From contig CAWEHT010000022.1 of the NCBI GenBank assembly GCA_963808455.1, positions 1 through 9,577 of the forward strand: 9,577 nucleotides of DNA. The letters run 5' to 3'. Shown one piece after another: positions 1 to 7,921 of this stretch. The DNA is from CAWEHT01 sp963808455 (lineage in GTDB: Bacteria; Chloroflexota; Anaerolineae; CG2-30-64-16). The translations under genes and the position numbers were made by a program. Below the pieces are notes generated by a model. The model saw only the letters and a program-made list of their open reading frames with translations, was not told the DNA's origin and searched no databases. Positions within the stretch are counted from its first letter, which is position 1. The number at the start of each line of letters is the position of its first letter.

Positions 1-117
1 GCCACATTGCTCTGCTTCATTGAATCTCAGGACGTGCGCTGCGCCTTCCGCTTCAGGCTCAATCCTGGGGGTCGGCTCGTTGTCGTCGGTTTTCGGGTGG
101 CGTCCCCCGGCCTCTGA
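1..117 (+). CDS. C-terminal end of an FGE-sulfatase (SUMF1/C-type-lectin-like) domain protein, 5'-truncated by the window
   Basis: The first reading frame is open from base 1 to a TGA at 115-117. It ends in VRCAFR, then RFRLNPGGR, then GFRVASPGL. The end of the complete kinase-FGE gene at 4736 has the same framework (VRCAFR, GFRVASPGL), so this is the tail of a paralogous gene, probably another kinase-FGE fusion. The usual family ending RxxxxPxxR...GFRV is visible. The framework is conserved, but the residues between differ strongly from the paralogue (for example FRFRLNPGG against FRNRDLPED). Codons 1-4 do not match the paralogue's RGGS, so either similarity begins at about base 13 or the extreme edge contains an error. 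The N-terminal part and the gene's function cannot be seen here. Confidence 0.72.
   Translation, partial: ATLLCFIESQDVRCAFRFRLNPGGRLVVVGFRVASPGL
13..117 (+). other. Candidate DGR variable region, copy A
   Basis: Aligned without gaps to 4632-4736, this segment differs at 19 bases, at positions 14, 16, 20, 29, 31, 52, 53, 58, 59, 61, 62, 68, 71, 76, 77, 80, 82, 83 and 85. All are first or second codon positions. In 14 of them one copy has A; the other five fit an A mutated differently in both copies. Codon pairs such as ttc/aac, ctc/aac, aat/ctt, gtt/gat and gtc/tac look like outcomes of AAC/AAT/TAC template codons. Bases 88-117 are identical, as expected for the invariant end where mutagenic homing starts. 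This is known behaviour of diversity-generating retroelements acting on C-type-lectin-fold targets; the assignment is inferred because no template repeat or reverse transcriptase is in view. Confidence 0.66.
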
Positions 118-161
118 TCTCTGGAATCGCTGGCCTCTGGGAACGTGGTCTCTGGGGGAGT

Positions 162-186
162 CCAGAGGGGGCCAAGCCCCCTCTGG
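162..186. repeat. Perfect 11-bp inverted repeat after the variable region, copy A
   Basis: The left arm CCAGAGGGGGC (162-172) pairs perfectly with GCCCCCTCTGG (176-186) around the 3-nt loop CAA. It lies 44 nt after the stop codon of the FGE tail. The same stem occurs at the same distance after the second FGE gene with a different loop. The left part can alternatively pair with CTCTGG at 150-155. No T-tract follows, so an intrinsic terminator is unlikely. A GC-rich hairpin or cruciform just downstream of the variable region is a known target-site element in DGRs such as that of Bordetella phage BPP-1; the role here is inferred. Confidence 0.75.
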
Positions 187-456
187 TGCGCGGTCGAACC
201 GGGCGGACTGCAACGCGATCTGTACACAAACAGCGTGAGAAGCGCGATGAAAGTGGGAGTTGTCGCCTCGGTTGGGGTTCCCGCACGGACGCGTACGTGG
301 CATCCTTGCGCGCTGCCTATGTGGTGCCTTCGCGTGTTGCGTGGTGCCTCCCGACCTCGTGGTCCGGTGGCTCCCGACTCTCCTCACGGATGGCGATCCG
401 GCCGTGGCCAATCCTGGTCATTTCCTGATCTGTGGCCTGCCCCCGGCCCACGACAG

Positions 457-482
457 TGCCGGCTTCCTAACCGGCAGTGGAG
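457..482 (+). promoter_or_regulatory. Stem-loop plus ribosome binding site of propeller gene 1
   Basis: TGCCGG (457-462) pairs with CCGGCA (471-476) around an 8-nt loop. GGAG at 479-482 follows, six bases before the ATG at 489. The whole arrangement is repeated before the second propeller gene with changes only in the loop and one flanking base. It supports the chosen start and may tune translation or mRNA stability. Confidence 0.5.
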
Positions 483-488
483 TAACCG

Positions 489-2379
489 ATGCGCACACCT
501 ATCGTCTTCTGCGCCACCTGCGGCCGCTACCTGGGCGCGGCCGAGCGCTGCGTCTTCTGCGGCTGGGAGCGCCCGGCGGCGCTGCGCACCCCCACAGCGG
601 GAGAGCCGCTCTGGCGGCTGCATACCGTCGCTGCGGCAGCCGGCCACCCGCTGGTGTTGGGCGACCTGGTCTGTCTCGCCGATCGCGCGGGCGCGCTGGC
701 CGCGATCTCGGCCGCCGACGGCACGGTGCATTGGCGCTGGGCGGGCGAGGGGCCGCTGCGCGGCGCGCTTGCGGGGCGCGGAGATCGCGTGTACGCCGCG
801 CCCCGCGAAGGAGAGCTGGTATCGCTTGACCTCAGCTCCCACTCTGCCCTTCCGCAAGTGGACCGCCCAAGGGTTAGGTGGCGCTTCCCTGTGCCGTCGC
901 CCGGCGCGCCCACGCTGGACGATGGGCGCATCTACCTGGGCAGCGGCGAGGGCGCGGTCTACTCCCTGGCCGACACGGGGGATCGGCCCGAACTTGCCTG
1001 GCAGACCCGCGTAGGCGGACGCGTGGCGCTGACGCCCGTCCGCTGGCGGCACCTGCTGCTGGTCGCCACCAGCCACGCTCAGGGCCAACTGGTCGCGCTC
1101 GACGCCGGCCGCGGTACTGTCGTGTGGGCCCAGCCGCTGGGCGCTCGCGCCGCCATCCTCCTCCTCGCCTCGCCCGCGAGGACTGGGAGCGGGGCTGAGG
1201 CCCTCACCCTAACCGATCGCGGCCTGGCCCGTCTCTTCCGCCTGCCCGATGGCGAGCCGCGGGCGTGGTCGTTCCAGGTCGCGGGAGGCGCGCCGGTGGC
1301 TGCGGCGGGCGACGACGGGATGCTCTACCTGGGCGGCGCGGGCGGCGTGGTGGTCGCCCTCGACCCGACCACCGGCGCCACCCGCTGGCAGGCCAACCTC
1401 CCAGATGCGGTCATCGGCCTGGTGGCCGCGGAGGGCCTGGCGCTCGCGGCCACGCGGGGCGGCCATCTTCACGTGCTCGATGTCGTCGATGGCGCGGCAC
1501 ACGGCCTCTGCTCGGCCAGGGTGCCGTTGACCGCGGGGCCGGAGGTGCTGGCCGGGACGATCCTGGTCGGCGCTGAGGCCGGCTGGAGCGCCCTGCCCTG
1601 GCACCTGGGCCGGTGGGACTGGGCCGCGGCGCGTTCCGGGCGCGGGGCGAGCTGGATGCGGCCGCCGCCTGTCACGCGCTGGCGAACGAGCTGGACGCAG
1701 CCGAGCAAGCCTGGGTTGCCGCCGGCGCGCCGGAACGCCCTGCCTGGCTGTGGACGGCCCTGGGCGATGACCGCCGCGCCGCCGTGGCGTTTCGGCGGGC
1801 GGCCGATGTGGAACGATCTCGACAGCCCGCCCTGGCCGCCGCTTATCTCAACCTGGCCGCGGACCGCCTGGAGGCGTGCGACGCGCCGGCAGATGCCGCT
1901 ACCTGTCGCGGGCTGGCCGGCCACATGGGCCGCTTCCCGTACCTGCGCCTGGCCATCGCCAACCTGCCGGCCGGGGAGGCGGGCGAGCCAATGACCGCGA
2001 CAGTCGAGGTGCGCAACCTGGGAAATGCGCCGGCAGAGGGTGTGCGCTTCCGCCTGGGCGGCCGCCTGGCGCGCAGCGTTGCGGGCCAGCTGCCCGGTCC
2101 CCTCGCGCCGGGCGCCAGCGCCGTGTTAGAATTCGACGGGTTGATCCCCACCGCCGCCGGCCGCGAGCGGCTGACCGTCAGCGTGACGTGCGGGGGCCCG
2201 TGCAGCGCGGACGTACGCGCCGATGCCAGCTTCGAGTTCGACGTTGCCGAGCCGCCGCCCGGCGCGGTCACGATCCGCGACGATGCCTGCGCCGTGATCG
2301 TGCGCGTGCTCAAGGGCGCTCCGCTGCCCGCGTCCGCGTGGGCGGCATGGCCGGGCTGGTCAAGGTCGAGGTCGTCTAG
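489..2379 (+). CDS. Zinc-ribbon / PQQ-like beta-propeller / CARDB-like protein, copy 1 (frame-disrupted)
   Basis: The ATG at 489 follows GGAG. Residues 8-24 form a CxxC-x9-CxxC zinc ribbon. Residues ~40-370 form a PQQ-like beta-propeller, with Trp-bearing strands near residues 42, 82, 131, 171, 213, 260 and 300 (about seven blades) and turns such as YLGGAGGVVVALDPTTG. An Ala-rich helical segment resembling TPR follows (ANELDAAEQAWVAAGAPER). The end is an Ig-like CARDB-type domain (MTATVEVRNLGNAPAEGVRF). There is no signal peptide or membrane segment, so it is probably cytoplasmic. The frame slips by -1 near 1631-1640, and again near 2326-2335, where one base is missing against copy 2; the restored end is VGGMAGLVKVEVV with the stop at 2377-2379. 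Wobble-position differences between the copies show that the shifted frame is the coding one downstream. It lies 56 nt upstream of a kinase and is probably its partner or scaffold. Ligand unknown; PQQ itself need not bind. Confidence 0.8.
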
Positions 2380-2423
2380 CGTCCGTGCCCGGCACCTCGG
2401 AGGTATCGGTCGCCTGGGTATCG

Positions 2424-2428
2424 GGAGG
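2424..2428 (+). promoter_or_regulatory. Ribosome binding site of kinase 1
   Basis: A strong GGAGG lies seven bases before the ATG at 2436. The same site, GGAGG followed seven bases later by ATGCCACTATCGCC, stands before kinase 2. The conservation fixes the start, although the kinase frame is also open further upstream. Confidence 0.75.
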
Positions 2429-2435
2429 AAGGTCT

Positions 2436-4736
2436 ATGCCACTATCGCCAGGTGAGATGCTCAACGGCCATTACCGCATCGAGGCTGAGATCGGCCTTGG
2501 TGCTTATGGGCGCGTCTACCGCGCCACCGACGCCAAGCTGAGTGTGGTGCGGGCGATCAAGGAGCTGGTCGAGGATGCTGACGAGCTCGGATACCTCCCA
2601 GTTCGCCGACTACGTGCGCCGCTTCCAGCGGGAGGCGCGGGTCCAGGCCGGCTTCAACCACCCCAACATCGTCCACGTCTACGAACTGATCCAGGAGGGT
2701 GACGACCGGCTCTATCTGGTCATGGAGTATGTGGACAGCACCAGCTTGCGTGAGCACTTAGCGCAACACGGGCCGCTACCGGTGGACGAAACAGTGCGGA
2801 TCACGGGCGATCTGCTGGCCGGGCTGGCCGCCGTGCACGCCGAACCACGTGACATCGTGCATCGCGACATCAAGCCCTCCAACGTGCTGCTGACCGGGCC
2901 GGCCAGGCCAAGCTGACCGATTTTGGGCTGGCGCAGCTAGGGGATGAAAGCTTGCGCTCGGGGGCGGGGCAGCCGCATCCGGGGACGCCGTTCTACATGT
3001 CCCCGGAGCAAGAGACGACGTCGGCCTTTCTCTACCCGGCCAGCGATATCTTCAGCGTCGGCTGCGTGCTGTTCGAGATGCTGGCCGGCCTGCCCTACAA
3101 GCAGGCCAGGCGCCGCAAGCAGGGGCTGACGGACTTGCGCCCCGACGTTTCGCCCTGGTTAGTGGAGTTGACTACGGCGGCGCTGGCGATACAACCCGAC
3201 GACCGGCTGGCGGATGGCGAAGCGATGGGGCGGATGCTGGCGGAGGCGCAGGCCAAAGCCAAGGCTGAGGCCGAGGAACGAACGCGGGAGGCGCTACGCG
3301 CCCGGCTGGCGGAAGAGGAACGCCTGCACCAAGAGGCGGAGGAGCAAGCGCGCCAGGCCACGGCGCAGCTCGAGGCTGCTCAGCAGGCGGAGCAACGCCG
3401 CCAAGCCGAAGCGGTAGAACTCACCCGTCGGGAAGCGGCGCTGCAGGCGCAGGAGGAAGCCGCCAGGGCGGCGCGGCAGCGGGCGGAAGCTGCGGATACC
3501 CGGGCAAGTCCGGCTGGCGAGCAAGCGCGCCGCGCCGGTGCGCCCAAAGGAAGTGCGGGCGGCGAGAAACGGCGGCTGCCGTGGGCGTTGATCGGGCTGG
3601 TGGGGCTCGTACTGGCATTTGGCGGTTGGGGCCTGGCGCACTTGTCGCGCCCGGTCCCGACACCGGTGGTAGTGGAGCAGCCGGTGACGCAGGTAACAAT
3701 CGTGACGCAGGTGGTAGCGGGGCAGGCGGCGGTGCAGGCCACGCCCACAGCGATGCCGCAGGCGAGCCCCACGGCCGCTCCGAAGCCGGTGCCCACTGCT
3801 ATCGCGACGGCAGCGCCCACCGAGGCCCCGACCGCGACCCCCACACTTGCCTCCACGGCCGCTCCGACGTCGCCTCCGACTGCCGCGCCGATGCCCACGG
3901 AAGGGCCCACAGCGGCCTCTGCGGAATCTACGCTGCCACTGCAGCTGGCGCCCGGCGTGACGCTCGAGTTGGTGCGCGTGCCGGCTGGCGAATTCCTGAT
4001 GGGCAGCGACAAGACTCAGGACCCGCAGGCGTGGGACGACGAGCTGCCGCAGCAGCGTGTCAACCTGCCTGAATTCTGGGTCGGCAAGTACGACGTGACG
4101 GTGGCGCAGTTTGCCGCCTTCGTCCAGGCCACCGGCTATAAGACCACCGCCGAGCAGCAGGGCAGCGCCTATGCACTCACGGGCTCGGGATGGGTGGAGG
4201 TCAAGGGTGCCGATTGGCAGCACCCAGAGGGGCCAGGCAGCGACGTGAGCAGCAAGCAGGACCACCCGGTGACGCAGGTGTCGTGGCGCGATGCGGTGGC
4301 CTTCTGCACCTGGGCCACGAAGGTGGCGGGGCGAACGATCAGGCTGCCGAGTGAGGCGGAGTGGGAGAAGGCGGCGCGCGGGACAGATGGGCGCATCTAT
4401 CCGTGGGGGAACGCGGCGCCGGATGCCAGCCTGGCCAACTTCGACATGAATGTGAAGGACACGACGCCGGTGGGGCAATACGCGGCGGGCGCGAGCCCGT
4501 ATGGCGCGCTGGATATGGCAGGCAATGTCTTGCAGTGGACCAGCAGCCTGTACAAGGGCTACCCCTATCAAGCTGGGGACGGGCGGGAGGATCCAAACGA
4601 TCCTGGGGCGCGCGTGTTGCGGGGCGGGTCGTTCCTCAGTGAATCTCGGAACGTGCGCTGCGCCTTCCGCAACAGGGACCTTCCTGAGGATCGGAACGAT
4701 TACATCGGTTTTCGGGTGGCGTCCCCCGGCCTCTGA
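2436..4736 (+). CDS. Transmembrane Ser/Thr protein kinase with extracytoplasmic FGE-sulfatase (C-type-lectin-like) domain (frame-disrupted)
   Basis: The protein is about 766 residues once two indels are corrected. The N-terminal Hanks-type kinase domain shows the glycine loop (GLGAYGRVYRA), the lysine in RAIKEL, the catalytic HRDIKPSN (from 2860), DFG (2919-2927) and GTPFYMSPEQ. An Ala/Glu/Arg-rich coiled coil (about 3240-3540) is followed by a single membrane helix near residues 381-403 (about 3575-3645), a Pro/Thr/Ala linker (about 3650-3930) and an FGE-sulfatase domain (about 3965-4736). The FGE landmarks are VPAGEFLMGSD, HPVTQVSWRDAVAFC, RLPSEAEWEKAARG, YPWGN, ALDMAGNVLQW, RGGSF and GFRV. 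It lacks the CxxxxC pair of catalytic formylglycine-generating enzymes, so a binding role is likelier. One base is gained near 2588-2602 and one lost near 2891-2905 relative to kinase 2, so translated as written it would be broken. The topology is a receptor kinase with the sensor outside and the kinase inside. The last ~105 nt look like a DGR variable region. Confidence 0.85.
4632..4736 (+). other. Candidate DGR variable region, copy B
   Basis: This covers the last 35 codons of the kinase-FGE gene, from just after GGS to the stop. The framework codons ESR, VRCAFR, the following R, P and R, and GFRVASPGL match copy A at 13-117. The intervening codons differ only at first and second positions. 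Surviving AAC, GAC, GAT and TAC codons are what a partly mutagenised A-rich template would leave. In C-type-lectin DGR targets this segment forms the exposed ligand-binding face. No reverse transcriptase, accessory protein or template repeat is visible in the window. Confidence 0.68.
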
Positions 4737-4781
4737 TCTCTGCGTCTCTGATCTCTGGGTTCGTCGGTCTCTGGGGGGAGT

Positions 4782-4806
4782 CCAGAGGGGGCAGAGCCCC
4801 CTCTGG
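4782..4806. repeat. Perfect 11-bp inverted repeat after the variable region, copy B
   Basis: CCAGAGGGGGC (4782-4792) pairs with GCCCCCTCTGG (4796-4806) around the loop AGA, 45 nt after the stop codon of the kinase-FGE gene. Both arms are identical to copy A while the loop differs (CAA there), and the surrounding spacer has drifted, so the stem appears to be selected. There is no following T-run, which argues against an intrinsic terminator and fits a DGR target-site cruciform. Confidence 0.76.
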
Positions 4807-5108
4807 GGCGCGGGCAAAGGAAGGAGGCTTGGACCACGAAGTTTACGCAAGCCACCTGGAGAGCGCGATGAAGGTAGGGCTTGTCACCTCCGCAGGGCTT
4901 GTCGAGCGCACACCCGCGGCGTCCTTTCCCGTGGCGCATCTGGTGTCTTCGCACGCTTCGCGGCTCTTCCAAACTTCGTGGTGCGGCGCCTCCCCAACAC
5001 CCTCATGGCCGAACGCACTGCGTCGAGAAGACCATCAAGGAAGGGCATCCGGCCGCAGCCAATCCAGCCTGTTTTCTGACCGGCAGCCCGACTGCTGGCC
5101 CACAATAG

Positions 5109-5134
5109 TGCCGGCCTCCTGACCGGCAGCGGAG
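5109..5134 (+). promoter_or_regulatory. Stem-loop plus ribosome binding site of propeller gene 2
   Basis: TGCCGG (5109-5114) and CCGGCA (5123-5128) flank an 8-nt loop. GGAG (5131-5134) stands six bases before the ATG at 5141. The stem is identical to that at 457-476 and the loop differs at two bases. This supports the start choice and suggests a conserved translational leader. Confidence 0.5.
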
Positions 5135-5140
5135 TAACCG

Positions 5141-7036
5141 ATGCGTACACCCATCGTCTTTTGCGCCACCTGCGGCCGCTACCTTGGCGCGGCCGAGCGC
5201 TGCGTCTTCTGCGGTTGGGACCGGCCTGCGGCGCTGCGCATCCCCAGCGTGGGCGAGCCGCTCTGGCGGCTGCCTACCGTCGCCGCGGCAGCCGGCCACC
5301 CTCTGGTGCTGGACGACCTGATCTGTCTCGCCGATCACACGGGGCGCGCTGGCCGCGGTCTCGGCGAGCGACGGCGCGATGCGTTGGCGGTGGCCGGGCG
5401 AGGGGCCGCTGCGCGGCGCGCTGGCCGGGCACGGCGATCGCGTCTACGCGGCGCGCGCCGCGAAGGGGATCTGCTGGCGCTTGACCTCAGGTCTTGCTCT
5501 TCCCTTTCGCAAACAGATCGGCCACAGGTGAGGTGGCGCTTCCCTCTGCCCTCGCCCGGCGCGCCAGCTCTCGACGAAGGACGCATCTACCTGGGCAGCG
5601 GCGAGGGCACGGTCTACGCCCTGGCCGACGTGGGCGACCGGCCCGAGCTTGCCTGGCAGACCCGCGTCGGCGGACGCGTGGCGCTGGCGCCCGTCCGCTG
5701 GCGGCACCTGCTGTTGGTCGCCACCAGCCACGCCCAGGGCCAACTGGTCGCGCTCGACGCCGGCCGCGGCACCGTCGTGTGGGCCCAGCCGCTGGCGCGC
5801 TCGCGCCGCCATCCTGCTCCTCGCCTCGCCTGCGAGGACTGGGAGCGGGGCTGATGCCCTCGCCCTGACCGATCGCGGCCTGGCCCGTCTCTTCCGCCTG
5901 CCCGACGGCGAGCCGCGGGCGTGGTCGTTCCAGGTGGCAGGAGGCATGCCGGTGGCCGCGGCGGGCGACGACGGGATGCTCTACCTGGGTGGTGGAGGCG
6001 GCGTCGTGGTCGCCCTCGATCCGACGACCGGCGCGACTCGCTGGCGGGCCAACCTCCCAGATGCGCTCATCGGCCTGGCGGCCGCGGAGGGCCTGTTATT
6101 CGCGGCGACGCGGGGTGGCCAACTCCGCGTGTTGGATACCGTCGATGGCACGGCACACGGCCTCTGGCCGGCAGGGGGGCCGTTGAACGCGGGGCCGGAG
6201 GTGCTGGCCGGTACGATCCTGGTCGGCGGTGAGGCCGGCTGGAGCGCCCTGCCCTGGCACCTGGGCCGGTGGGACTGGGCCGCGGCGCGTTCCGGGCGCG
6301 GGGTGACCTGGATGCAGCCGCTGCCTGTCACGCCCTGGCCAACGAGCTGGACGCAGCCGAGCAAGCCTGGGTTGCCGCCGGCGCGCCAGAACGCCCTGCC
6401 TGGCTGTGGACGGCCCTGGGCGACGACCGCCGCGCCGCCGTGGCGTTTCGGCGGGCGGCCGATGTGGAACGAGCACGACAGCCCGCCCTGGCAGCCGCCT
6501 ATCTGAACCTGGCCGCGGACCGCCTGGAAGCTTGCGACGCGCCGGCCGAAGCTGCCGCCTGTCGCGGGCTGGCCGGCCACATGGGCCGCTTCCCGCACCT
6601 GCGCCTGGCCATTGCCAACCTGCCAGCCGGTGAGGCGGGCGAGCCGATGACCGCGACAGTCGAGGTGCGCAACCTGGGCAATGCGCCGGCAGAGCAGGTA
6701 CGCTTCCGCCTGGGCGGCCGCCTGGCACGAAGCGTTGCCGGTGAGCTGCCCGGCCCGCTCGCGCCCGGCGCCAGCGCCGTGTTAGAATTCGATGGGTTGA
6801 TCCCTACCGCCGCCGGCCGCGAGCGCCTGACCGTCAGCGTGACGTGCGGGGACCCGTGCAGCGCGGCCGTGCGCGCCGATGCCAGCTTCGAGTTCGACGT
6901 AGCCGAGCCGCCACCCGGCGCGGTCACGATTCGCGACGACGCCGGCGCCGTGATCGTCCGCGTGCCCGAGGGCGCGCCGCTGCCTCGGGTGCGCGTGGGC
7001 GGCATGGCCGGCTTGGTCAAGGTCGAGGTCGGCTAG
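5141..7036 (+). CDS. Zinc-ribbon / PQQ-like beta-propeller / CARDB-like protein, copy 2 (frame-disrupted)
   Basis: This is a close paralogue of the gene at 489-2379 with the same domain order. It has the zinc ribbon (CATCGRYLGAAERCVFC), the propeller with repeats such as YLGGGGGVVVALDPTTG, the helical ANELDAAEQAW region and the C-terminal Ig-like domain ending VGGMAGLVKVEVG. Compared with copy 1 the frame changes near 5340-5346 (+1) and 5448-5462 (+2), which together restore the frame after about 40 miscoded codons. It changes again near 5793-5802 (+1) and near 6289-6292 (-1); the last site is shared with copy 1. As written, a conventional translation from 5141 would stop at 5854. The stop of the restored frame, TAG at 7034-7036, lies 56 nt before kinase 2, the same spacing as in the first pair. 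It is a cytoplasmic scaffold or sensor of unknown ligand by inference. Confidence 0.8.
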
Positions 7037-7921
7037 CACAAGTGCTCGGCACCTCAGAAGTCTCGGTCGCCTGGGTAACGGGAGGAAGGTCCATGCCACT
7101 ATCGCCGGGTGATAATCTCAGCGGTCACTACCGCGTCGAAACTGAGATCGGCCACGGCACCTATGGCCGCGTCTACCGGGCGCGGGACGGCAAGCTCGAC
7201 CGCGTCGTCGCCATCAAGGAGCTGGCCAAAGGTCCCGACGATCTGGGATCCTCCGTGTTCGCCGACTACGTACGCCGCTTCGAGCGCGAGGCTCGGGTTC
7301 AGGCCGGCTTCAACCACCCCAACATCGTCCACGTCTACGATCTGATCCAGGACGGCGCCGACCGGCTGTACCTGGTGATGGAGTACGTGGATGGCACCAG
7401 CCTGCGTGAGCAGCTGGCCCAACGCGGGCCGCTGCCGGTGGACGAGGCGGTCAGAATCACGGGCGACCTGCTCTCCGGGCTGGCTGTAGTGCACGCCGAC
7501 CCGCGTGACATCGTGCACCGCGACATCAAGCCTTCCAACGCGCTGCTGACGCGGGCCGGGCAGGCCAAGCTGGCCGATTTTGGGCTAGCACAGCTTGGGG
7601 ATGAGAGCTTGCGCTCGGGCGCAGGCCAGCCGCATCCGGGCACGCCGTTCTACATGTCGCCAGAGCAAGAAACCACGTCGGCCTATCTCTACCCAGCCAG
7701 CGACATCTTCAGTGTGGGCTGCGTGCTGTTCGAGATGCTGGCCGGTGTCCCTTACAAGCGGGCCAGGAAGGAGAGGCAAGCGCTGGCAGACCTCCGGCCT
7801 GACACGCCGAAGTGGCTGCTGGAGCTGACGGCGCAGGCGCTCGCAAAGGGCCCCGACGAACGGCCAGCGAACGGCGGGGCGATGGGGCATATGCTGGCGG
7901 ACACACAGGCCAAGGCTGAGG
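5141..7921 (+). repeat. Tandem duplication, unit 2 (propeller gene + kinase half)
   Basis: This is the second arm, matching 489-3270. Similarity is lost soon after GCCAAGGCTGAG in both kinases, at the start of the coiled coil, where the sensor modules become unrelated. A third partial kinase arm starts near 9279. Confidence 0.85.

Larger units (their letters stand above)
118..488. other. Intergenic region upstream of propeller gene 1
   Basis: There is no convincing complete gene here. It begins with short repeats of TCTCTG/CCTCTGG, followed by the 11-bp hairpin at 162-186. A start-like segment at 247 reads MKVGVVASVG and resembles MKVGLVTSAG at 4868 in the paralogous gap. The region ends with a stem-loop and ribosome binding site before 489. 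Patches of similarity to 4737-5140 run through the whole stretch, so it was duplicated with the genes. I cannot name a sigma-70 promoter with confidence in this GC-rich sequence, although one must lie here if the propeller-kinase pair is transcribed on its own. Confidence 0.55.
489..3270 (+). repeat. Tandem duplication, unit 1 (propeller gene + kinase half)
   Basis: This is one arm of a direct duplication with a 4652-bp period relative to 5141. High similarity covers the propeller gene, the 56-nt spacer and the kinase up to the start of its coiled coil. Looser similarity extends back through the upstream gap. Differences are mostly at third codon positions, indicating an older duplication maintained under protein-level selection. 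Confidence 0.85.
4737..5140. other. Intergenic region upstream of propeller gene 2
   Basis: This is the paralogue of the 118-488 gap. It begins with TCTCTG repeats, then the 11-bp hairpin at 4782-4806, then a start-like segment at 4868 (GGAG six bases before the ATG, reading MKVGLVTSAG) and finally the stem-loop and ribosome binding site of the next gene. The ATG at 4868 opens an 84-codon frame ending at 5122, but only about its first 11 codons resemble the other copy, so I do not call it a gene. No clear promoter can be named. Confidence 0.5.

Noticed and set aside
162..186. Intrinsic terminator
   Set aside because: The stem is strong, but no T-run follows here or at 4806, so a rho-independent terminator is not supported.
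118..488. DGR template repeat or reverse transcriptase inside the window
   Set aside because: I looked for an A-rich near-copy of the variable region on both strands and for a reverse transcriptase-like protein and saw neither; they must lie elsewhere if they exist.
145..1014. Long + strand open frame overlapping the start of propeller gene 1
   Set aside because: It overlaps the zinc-ribbon propeller gene in another frame, has Arg/Pro/Ala-rich composition and no conserved ending in the paralogous region.
1646..1994. Continuation of the first propeller frame past the frame break
   Set aside because: The continuation ends at unrelated stops in the two copies (1994 and 6506), and differences between copies fall at wobble positions of the other frame, so this tail is not coding.
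3730..3930. Possible repeat array in the ACN/CCN-rich stretch
   Set aside because: It is the Pro-Thr-Ala stalk of the kinase-FGE protein; units are irregular and in frame, so it is neither CRISPR nor a mobile repeat.
3294..4850. Long open frame on the minus strand opposite the kinase-FGE gene
   Set aside because: It is a shadow of high-GC coding sequence; its product is Arg/His-rich with no family resemblance, and the + strand protein has clear domains.
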